DNA of 39,135 nucleotides from IMG/VR virus record IMGVR_UViG_3300029908_000065, positions 1 through 39,135 of that record; one strand, written 5' to 3'. The DNA is from a virus. Shown here in pieces: positions 32,816 to 37,737 of this stretch. A model generated the notes under the pieces. The model made no database searches and had not been told where the DNA came from. It worked only from the letters and a program-made list of their open reading frames with translations. Made by a program: the position numbers and the translations under genes. Numbering within the stretch: the stretch's first letter is position 1; each line of letters starts with the position of its first letter.

Positions 32816-33030
32816 GTATCAAAGGTTTTATTGTGGTGACTTGTACTAAGATCGAAGGGGATTCCCGAGTGCTGATCAATGTGGATTACATTTCTGATGT
32901 CCACACGGCACGTCCACTGGGTCAGGATAAGCAACCCTACACGGCTGTGACGATCAATGGCGCGAGCCACATCCCATGCAAAGAATCCTATGATGAAGTT
33001 TCAAAGCTCATCGCGGAAGCAAAGTCCTAA
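32812..33030 (+). CDS. Small beta protein, FlbD-like pattern
   Basis: A 72-residue protein: GFIVVTCTKIEGDSRVLINV, DYISDVHTA, TAVTINGASHIPCKESYDEV then SKLIAEAKS. The order beta, INVDYI..V, ING...I.CKES.DEV..LI is like FlbD-type small proteins found in phages and flagellar operons. Role not known. It overlaps the helicase by 4 bp. Confidence 0.6.
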   Translation: MSIKGFIVVTCTKIEGDSRVLINVDYISDVHTARPLGQDKQPYTAVTINGASHIPCKESYDEVSKLIAEAKS

Positions 33031-33067
33031 AGTGTCCCTCAAACTAGAACGAAAGGTAAGAAGAAAA

Positions 33068-33577
33068 ATGTCAGAAAATCTAAGTAGGTCCATCAGTGTC
33101 ACCATTCCGAATCCCACGGCCGCCCAGCTCGCTATCATCAATAGTCTTTTGGATAGCGACACGGCTACTCTCGCTAAGCGTACTCGCAAGTCTGCCCCTG
33201 AAAAGACCGTGAGCGACGATGAGGATGAAGACACGGGCACCGGCAAGGAAACCTTGAAGAGTTTGAAAAAGTCTCTCAAGACTCTCAAGGATGAAGCGGA
33301 AGATGAAAGCGAAGAGTCCGATGACGACGCCGAAGAGGATGAAGAATCGGATGAGGGCGAAGATGAAGATGACGTGGACACGGGCGACACGATCACATTC
33401 GCTGAAGTGAAGGCGGCCATTGATAGGTATGGCGATCGGAAGCCTAAAGATATGGCGGCAGTGCTTGCGGGCTTCAATGTGAAGTCCACGCGTGAACTGA
33501 AAGAGACGCCTAAGAAGTGGGAACCCGTGTACCGCAAGGTCATGGCCAAGATCAAGCTGCTCAAGAAAGCCAAGTGA
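33068..33577 (+). CDS. Protein with central acidic linker and basic C-terminal domain
   Basis: 169 residues from the ATG at 33068 (MSENLSRSISVTIPN), with AAAGGTAAG upstream; an earlier ATG in frame lies inside the preceding gene. N-terminus resembles a short beta/helix unit (NPTAAQLAIINSLLDSD). Residues about 50-105 are Asp/Glu/Ser-rich, with a Lys-rich helix (KSLKKSLKTLKD) inside. The C-terminus TFAEVKAAIDRYGDRKPKD, WEPVYRKVMAKIKLLKKAK is basic. Function unknown; it may bind nucleic acid or partner with the SSB, which has a similar acidic DNA composition. Confidence 0.68.
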   Translation: MSENLSRSISVTIPNPTAAQLAIINSLLDSDTATLAKRTRKSAPEKTVSDDEDEDTGTGKETLKSLKKSLKTLKDEAEDESEESDDDAEEDEESDEGEDEDDVDTGDTITFAEVKAAIDRYGDRKPKDMAAVLAGFNVKSTRELKETPKKWEPVYRKVMAKIKLLKKAK

Positions 33578-33580
33578 TCC

Positions 33581-33826
33581 GTGGTAAAGAAGACTACACG
33601 TTTTGACTATGTGAAATATGATGACAAGGCTTTGCTTATTCAAGATGAGTTTAAGCAACGTGTATTTCACTTAGAGCAGGCAATCGACACCGAGTTGAGT
33701 AGTCCAAGGGCTAAGGCCATTGCGCTTACGAAACTGGAAGAGGTCTACATGTGGATTGGTAAGGCCATTCGAGATGATCAGATTATCCGAAATGATCTGA
33801 CTGAGCTGAACGAATCGAGACGATAG
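33581..33826 (+). CDS. acb2: Acb2-like anti-CBASS cyclic-nucleotide sponge
   Basis: An 81-residue protein with a GTG start at 33581. TRFDYVKYDDKALLIQDEF, then SSPRAKAIALTKLEEVYMWI and GKAIRDDQ. The pattern F.Y......I......R..AIALTKLEE..MW..KAI matches the Acb2 helical-hairpin family (relatives have REKSLALTKLEEA.MWANKAI). Known members are small hexamers that bind cyclic di- and trinucleotides and so block CBASS. Assignment is by recalled motif, not a search. It begins 3 bp after the stop of the previous gene and is followed by the structured RNA candidate. Confidence 0.72.
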   Translation: MVKKTTRFDYVKYDDKALLIQDEFKQRVFHLEQAIDTELSSPRAKAIALTKLEEVYMWIGKAIRDDQIIRNDLTELNESRR

Positions 33827-33830
33827 TTAA

Positions 33831-34002
33831 TCGAGTGGCGGCGTGGGAAGCTATGGACCGGACCCCGGTTGAGTCTTTTAAAGCTCAGGGTGTGGTAAGA
33901 GTAATCTCCACTCCATTGGAGACACGCACCGGCTTAAGTCGGAGCTTAGAAATAGGGACGCTGAATACTAAGCATGGCTGGGGTCGCATCCAGCCCACTC
34001 GA
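33831..34002 (+). ncRNA. Candidate structured RNA of unknown class
   Basis: The 190-bp gap between the Acb2-like gene and the next gene has no credible gene but many paired segments. The ends TCGAGTGG (33831-33838) and CCACTCGA (33995-34002) pair perfectly over 8 bp. Inside are GGCTGG/CCAGCC (33976-33981 and 33990-33995) with an 8-nt loop, GCTTAG/CTAAGC (33944-33949 and 33968-33973), TCTCC/GGAGA (33905-33909 and 33918-33922), ACCGG/CCGGT (33857-33861 and 33865-33869), TGAG-CTT/AAG-CTCA (33870-33887), and GCGTG/CACGC (33841-33845 and 33923-33927). A closing helix plus a neighbouring 3' hairpin gives a tRNA-like outline, but no canonical T-loop or anticodon arm was found. Confidence 0.6.
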
Positions 34003-34019
34003 CATTTTGAAAGGCAGAT

Positions 34020-34328
34020 ATGGAAAACAAGTTACCCCCAGGTGCGGGCGCTGCTCGGCCGCTACTCAACATCACGGCGGACAATCCGTTTCAGCGGCAG
34101 GCCGATGAGGCCACGGTGTTTGTCATGGCTGGATCAATGCTCAGCATGTACATCGCGCTTGCAAATGAAGATCACGATACCGTCAAGCGCGTGATGTCCG
34201 CTTTGGCCGATGTGTTTGCCAAGGACCCAACCTTTATTGAGCGGTTTAAGAAAGCTCAGCACGCCGTCATGGACAAGTACAACCAAACGGTGAAGGCCGA
34301 AGAGGATAAGAAAAAGTTGGTGCTATGA
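34020..34328 (+). CDS. Helical phage protein, unknown
   Basis: A 102-residue protein: MENKLPPGAGAARPLLNITA, then DNPFQRQADEATVFVMAGSM and helical sequence to the C-terminus (KKAQHAVMDKYNQTVKAEED). AAAGGCAG stands before ATG. No known family. It begins 17 bp after the structured RNA candidate and overlaps the next small frame as ATGA. Confidence 0.65.
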   Translation: MENKLPPGAGAARPLLNITADNPFQRQADEATVFVMAGSMLSMYIALANEDHDTVKRVMSALADVFAKDPTFIERFKKAQHAVMDKYNQTVKAEEDKKKLVL

Positions 34329-34399
34329 ATGTAACTGAGCATGAGCAAGCCATTGTAGTGATTTTAATTCTGATCATCCTATTGAGGTTGGTAAAATGA
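34325..34399 (+). CDS. 24-residue membrane peptide
   Basis: MNVTEHEQAIVVILILIILL followed by RLVK and TGA. It overlaps both neighbours as ATGA (34325-34328 and 34396-34399). Its hydrophobic core VVILILIILL is long enough for a membrane helix. The exact fit between coupled genes argues for translation; the small size leaves doubt. Confidence 0.5.
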   Translation: MNVTEHEQAIVVILILIILLRLVK

Positions 34400-34590
34400 T
34401 CGCACGCACCTGCCGACGTGGGCACCGAGTCACGGAGCAAAACAGCTACGTCTGGAAATAGAATGTGAAGACAAAGAGACGCGAGCGGATCGTGTGCGCG
34501 ACATGTTGCAAGCTTAGGGCGAAGGAACGCTACATAGCGCGAGTGCGCGCTAAGGGCAAAACGTACACACCAATGGAGTCAAGAGAATGA
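34396..34590 (+). CDS. Small zinc-binding protein with in-frame TAG
   Basis: Frame from ATG 34396: MIARTCRRGHRVTEQNSYVW, then K, TAG (34459-34461), then NVKTKRRERIVCATCCKLRA and onward to TGA at 34588. The whole frame of 65 codons starts and ends with ATGA overlaps to its neighbours. The protein, read across TAG, has C...GH (residues 6-10) and CATCC with R..Y after it, the usual pattern of small HNH-like or zinc-finger phage proteins (C..GH....N.Y......R.C..C). The second Cys pair lies after the TAG, so only the long form would bind zinc. Readthrough, suppression or substitution are possible, as for the decoration gene. Confidence 0.7.
34459..34461 (+). other. In-frame amber codon in zinc protein gene
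   Basis: Codons AAA TAG AAT GTG. It separates the first zinc ligands from the second Cys pair. The sequence TAGAATG is shared with the amber codon at 16517-16519. Confidence 0.85.
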
Positions 34591-34973
34591 GTGAAACGCA
34601 AGGGGTAAAAGATGACGCGGAAAAGAATCAATTGGACCTCCTCTCGGCAACCTGGATCGAAGGCGTGGGAAAGGTCCTTACGTTTGGAGCTAGGAAATAT
34701 GCAGCTCATAATTGGAGAAAGGGTATATCGCGTTCCCGTCTCTTGGGCGCAGCTTTCCGTCACCCTTTTGCCTACCTTAGAGGTGAAGATTGCGACGCCG
34801 AGACGGGTCTACTCCATCTTTATCATGCATCGTGTTGCTTGATGTTTGCCGCCGAGCTACACGAGACGCGGCCGGATACAGACGATCGCGTTAGGGTGAT
34901 ACTTCACAAAGATCAGACCTCACTCAACGGTGATAAGTCTATAGACCTATACAAGAGGTGTGGAGGTGAGTAG
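34587..34973 (+). CDS. dATP/dGTP diphosphohydrolase-like protein (DUF5664 type)
   Basis: A 128-residue protein: KDDAEKNQLDLLS, VGKVLTFGARKYAAHNWRKG, SRLLGAAFRHPFAYLRGED, DAETGLLHLYHASCCLMF. This pattern (FGA.KY...NW.KG, RH, GED.D.ETG..HL.HA) is the dATP/dGTP diphosphohydrolase N-terminal family, MazG-like in fold, with E and D residues for metals. Such phage enzymes change dNTP pools or protect modified-base systems. It ends with TAG, and the next gene begins within its last codons. Confidence 0.75.
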   Translation: MSETQGVKDDAEKNQLDLLSATWIEGVGKVLTFGARKYAAHNWRKGISRSRLLGAAFRHPFAYLRGEDCDAETGLLHLYHASCCLMFAAELHETRPDTDDRVRVILHKDQTSLNGDKSIDLYKRCGGE

Positions 34974-35445
34974 CCCCAAATACTATCTTGGGTTTGTCTT
35001 CGATCGCTTCGATACGGTGAATCTGCATTGCACGCACGCCTACTTTGGCACGCTCAATGCGGACAATCTGAAATTCATCACGACAACCGTGGACTACCTT
35101 TTCTACTCTCATGGACGGGGCGTCGGGCTACGCCATGCGGTGTTTGATAAGCTTGAGACATTCAAGCATCAGGATGGCGAGAGTCGCGTACTGCTCATGA
35201 AAGATCGGCTTGTGCTTCAGCCCTTTGCTCAGATTCGCGCCTATTTTGAAAGCCGCGACCTGATCAGCACAACCTATCCCTTTCGCCCACACGTCACGAT
35301 TGGTGAGCGCGATATAAAGTCCATCAGTGGGTTTTTTCATAGTTACGTCCTTGTAAAGGATGGCGAAGTGGTCAAGCGTTGGTTGCTCAGAAAAGACACG
35401 CAAGGGTACTCGGGCGTGCTGCAGGACACTTATGAAATCACCTAG
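34966..35445 (+). CDS. 2H phosphoesterase (LigT/Acb1-like)
   Basis: About 159 residues from GTG 34966, seven bases after AAGAGG; an in-frame GTG at 34960 is too close to that site. It has two HxT motifs of the 2H superfamily: LHCTHAYFG (His near residue 21) and PFRPHVTIGE (His near 109), spaced about 88 residues. 2H enzymes include RNA ligases/cyclic phosphodiesterases (ThpR/LigT) and the anti-CBASS nuclease Acb1 of T4. The size is close to Acb1 (about 150 residues). The nearby Acb2-like gene favours an anti-CBASS role, but RNA-end processing is equally consistent with the motifs. Confidence 0.75.
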   Translation: MSSPKYYLGFVFDRFDTVNLHCTHAYFGTLNADNLKFITTTVDYLFYSHGRGVGLRHAVFDKLETFKHQDGESRVLLMKDRLVLQPFAQIRAYFESRDLISTTYPFRPHVTIGERDIKSISGFFHSYVLVKDGEVVKRWLLRKDTQGYSGVLQDTYEIT

Positions 35446-36235
35446 TATCTTTAAGCCTTATATGAAAGTGAAGGACCCAGACAAGGCTCACGCCAAGCTT
35501 TCGGCAAGTGGAGCTGAGCGCTGGATGGGTTGTCCTGGCTGTGTGCGCGAGAGTGAAGGCATCCCGAGTGTTGAGAATGAGGCGTCTACTCGTGGCACCA
35601 ATACTCACACGCTGATGCAATTCATCCTTGAGAATTATTCGAGCTGGGAGCGCTTGATTGCGCGGCCTGATGCGAAGGCATTCAAGGACTTCATCGAGTA
35701 TGACGACGCCATGCTTGTGAGCGCCATGGTTGGCGTGAAATACGTTTGGGCTGAGCGCGAGAGGATGCTTAAGCGCAACGGTGTTGAGCCGATCATGCAC
35801 ATTGAAAAGAAACTTGAGCTTGAGCGCGTAGGCTTCGGGACAAGCGATGTCATCCTCTATCAACCGTTTGGTGTGCTCCACGTGATGGATTTTAAGAACG
35901 GTGTCGGAGTTGTCGAGCCCGAGGAAAATTATCAGGGCTTGTATTATGCCGTAGCGGCGGCTGATCTTCACGCCTGGGATTTTAGAGAATGTTGGATCAC
36001 GATCATCCAGCCCAATGCCCCCCACAAAGCCGGGCCGATCAGGACGTGGAAAACGACGCCCGCACGTCTTGAGCAGGCTCAGCGGGAGTTTCGAATCAAG
36101 GCGCGCGCTACTCAAAAGCCCGATGCCCCGCTTGTCATGAATGCCAAATGGTGTTGGTTTTGCCCGGCTCGGCAAACTTGCCCAGAGCAACGCAAAGCGA
36201 GCCACAAGAAAATAGCGGGGAGATTTGAACGATGA
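35432..36235 (+). CDS. DUF2800 Cas4/RecB-like nuclease
   Basis: About 267 residues from the ATG at 35432 (MKSPSIFKPYMKVKDPD) with AGGA upstream; a longer in-frame form is inside the 2H gene. Motifs: LSASGAERWMGCPGC, GTNTHTLM, GFGTSDVILYQPFGVLHVMD, FKNGVG, ENYQGLYYAVA and CWFCPARQTCPEQ. These give the PD-(D/E)xK residues D and D.K and a Cys cluster of Fe-S type. DUF2800, DUF2815 and DNA polymerase genes stand in this order in many phages, so it is a replication or recombination nuclease. Confidence 0.88.
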   Translation: MKSPSIFKPYMKVKDPDKAHAKLSASGAERWMGCPGCVRESEGIPSVENEASTRGTNTHTLMQFILENYSSWERLIARPDAKAFKDFIEYDDAMLVSAMVGVKYVWAERERMLKRNGVEPIMHIEKKLELERVGFGTSDVILYQPFGVLHVMDFKNGVGVVEPEENYQGLYYAVAAADLHAWDFRECWITIIQPNAPHKAGPIRTWKTTPARLEQAQREFRIKARATQKPDAPLVMNAKWCWFCPARQTCPEQRKASHKKIAGRFER

Positions 36236-36576
36236 GTAAAGAAGAGCAGAGTGACACGATCGTAGAAGCCGGGCGCGAGATGGCAATTTCTCTTATGGAG
36301 AGTGCCATTAGTAAAGCTGAGAATGAAGAGCAAGTGAGTAATCAGCTTGCACTACTTCAAATCACAGCAATCCATATCCTTGCTACATCCGCTTTCAACC
36401 GAATGCAGCAAATGGGTCACACCTATGAGCACGCTTTTAGCTTAGTGAAAAAGGGATTTGATCTTGAGATGGAGTTTATGAATCAAGCTTTAGTGGAGGG
36501 GGAGCTTGACTATCATGATGCGGGCAAAGAGCCTAAGCAAATGAAACCCACCGCACCGGATGGAGGACTACACTAA
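36232..36576 (+). CDS. Hypothetical helical protein
   Basis: A 114-residue protein: MSKEEQSDTIVEAGREMAIS, then LLQITAIHILATSAFNRMQQ and KKGFDLEMEFMNQALVEGE. Helical. The start overlaps the DUF2800 stop as ATGA and the end overlaps the next start as TAATG. Unknown function. Confidence 0.65.
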   Translation: MSKEEQSDTIVEAGREMAISLMESAISKAENEEQVSNQLALLQITAIHILATSAFNRMQQMGHTYEHAFSLVKKGFDLEMEFMNQALVEGELDYHDAGKEPKQMKPTAPDGGLH

Positions 36577-36767
36577 TGGATCAAGATGAAACTGTATGCG
36601 TGATGGCACTCAATCGTGATGAGACGTGGACCTTGGTGGAAGTGTTCAAGGCCGCGATCGAAGTCCATGAGGAGAATAAATGGACGGGTGTGAAGGTGCC
36701 CACTCAAATGAGAATGAAGCAACTGTTACGCAAGGCTGAGCTTGCTCTACGCAATCCAGATTTTTAA
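36576..36767 (+). CDS. Hypothetical 63-residue protein
   Basis: MDQDETVCVMALNRDETWTL then VEVFKAAIEVHEENKWTG and QLLRKAELALRNPDF. Helical. It follows the preceding gene by a one-base overlap, with GGAGGACTACACTA as ribosome-binding region. No family recognised. Confidence 0.62.
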   Translation: MDQDETVCVMALNRDETWTLVEVFKAAIEVHEENKWTGVKVPTQMRMKQLLRKAELALRNPDF

Positions 36768-36796
36768 TGTGTCTGTAAACGAAAGGAACGAACGAA

Positions 36797-37633
36797 ATGG
36801 CAACTAAGAAAAAAAGTAAAAAGAAACCGTCAGTCGAGATGACCCTATGGGATGTCATCTTAAGCTATCCTGATCTTCACGATCCTAAGCCCTTCAAGGG
36901 GAAAATCTATTATCGCACGGACTGCCTGATGGATGAAGATCATCCCCAGCTTGCAGACCTTCGCGCGGCGATCAAGTCAGTCAAAGTGAAAGCTTTTGGC
37001 ACTGACAAGAGCGAGTGGCCTGAGATGAAAAATTTCATTCAGGATGGCAATGCGCGGGAAGATCAAAAGGGCTATGCCGATAAGAAGTACATCACGGTAA
37101 GCACTCAGACGCCCGTGCCTGTGATTGATCTTAAGGACAAGCCTTTCAATCCGCAATCGGTGAAGGGCGGCATGTTTGCTAACGTCGCCATTCGCATCTC
37201 GGCGTGGGAATATGACGGCGATGAGGGCGTGTCGATCTATTTGCAAGGCGTTCAAATCGACACGAGCAAGGCAAGCTTGAACTTTGGCGGCGGGAAGTCT
37301 GTCAAGCAAATGTTCAAGCGCGATGACGATGACTCGGAAGATGAGTCGGATGAAGACACCGAGGCCGATGAGTCGGATGAGGATGAAGACGATCAACCGC
37401 GTAAGTCGAAATCTAAAAAGCGGAAGGCCGCTGATGAAGATGAAGACGACGTGGGGGATGAAGAGGAGGATGAAGCCCCTCGCAAGTCCAAGGCTAAGAA
37501 GAAAAAGCCTATAGACGATGAGGATGAAGACGACACCGATGCCGATGAGTCGGATGAGGATGAAGACGACGCCCCGCCTAAGAAGAAAAAGAAACGGCCC
37601 GCGCGTGACGACGATGAGGATGAAGAGGAGTGA
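36797..37633 (+). CDS. DUF2815 ssDNA-binding protein with charged tail
   Basis: A 278-residue protein. Residues 14-180 fit DUF2815 phage SSBs: GKIYYRTDCLMDEDHPQLAD, W.EMKNFIQDGN, YADKKYITVSTQTPVPVIDL, GGMFANVAIRISAWEYDGDE, GVSIYLQGVQID. The C-terminal 95 residues alternate acidic blocks (DESDEDEDD) with basic ones (RKSKSKKRK, RKSKAKKKK, KKKKKRP), a polyampholyte tail ending in EEE. SSB tails are normally acidic only. The leader AAACGAAAGGAACGAACGAA is that of other abundant proteins here, so high expression is likely. The gene is closed by a terminator. Confidence 0.85.
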   Translation: MATKKKSKKKPSVEMTLWDVILSYPDLHDPKPFKGKIYYRTDCLMDEDHPQLADLRAAIKSVKVKAFGTDKSEWPEMKNFIQDGNAREDQKGYADKKYITVSTQTPVPVIDLKDKPFNPQSVKGGMFANVAIRISAWEYDGDEGVSIYLQGVQIDTSKASLNFGGGKSVKQMFKRDDDDSEDESDEDTEADESDEDEDDQPRKSKSKKRKAADEDEDDVGDEEEDEAPRKSKAKKKKPIDDEDEDDTDADESDEDEDDAPPKKKKKRPARDDDEDEEE

Positions 37634-37690
37634 AGTTTGATCGCGTGATTTGAAATCACTGCCCGTGACTTTCGTCATGTGATCAGGGAA
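37634..37690. other. Short intergenic spacer, no gene
   Basis: The short spacer between SSB and the terminator hairpin holds no open frame worth naming. Bases 37647-37675 include an inverted ATTTGAAAT-like stretch and TGATCAGG; nothing further seen. Confidence 0.5.
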
Positions 37691-37725
37691 GGCTACGCGG
37701 AATTATGAGCCCGCGTGGCCTTTTT
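37691..37725 (+). terminator. Rho-independent terminator after the SSB gene
   Basis: GGCTACGCGG (37691-37700) pairs with CCGCGTGGCC (37711-37720) over 10 bp with one G-T pair and a 10-nt loop, followed by TTTTT. It lies 57 bp after the SSB stop and directly before the polymerase ribosome-binding site. Confidence 0.85.
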
Positions 37726-37737
37726 ATTGGGGGATAG

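Noticed and set aside
33001-33573. Minus-strand frames opposite the acidic-linker gene
   Set aside because: Ser-rich shadows of Asp/Glu codons; no coupling or leader.
33976-34002. tRNA 3' half (T-arm plus acceptor)
   Set aside because: The hairpin loop GGTCGCAT lacks the GTTCRA loop, the stem is 6 bp with an 8-nt loop, and no anticodon arm was found; kept only as a tRNA-like outline.
33835-34194. Plus-strand frame of 119 codons over the RNA candidate
   Set aside because: Overlaps the coding region at 34020 in another frame, has Arg/Ser/Thr-rich shadow composition and no ribosome-binding site; the paired segments explain the DNA better.
35438-36286. 282-codon minus-strand frame opposite the DUF2800 nuclease
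   Set aside because: Shadow frame; the plus-strand gene has clear nuclease motifs and ATGA couplings.
36977-37678. Minus-strand frame opposite the SSB
   Set aside because: Ile/Phe/Leu-rich shadow of the acidic repeat tail.
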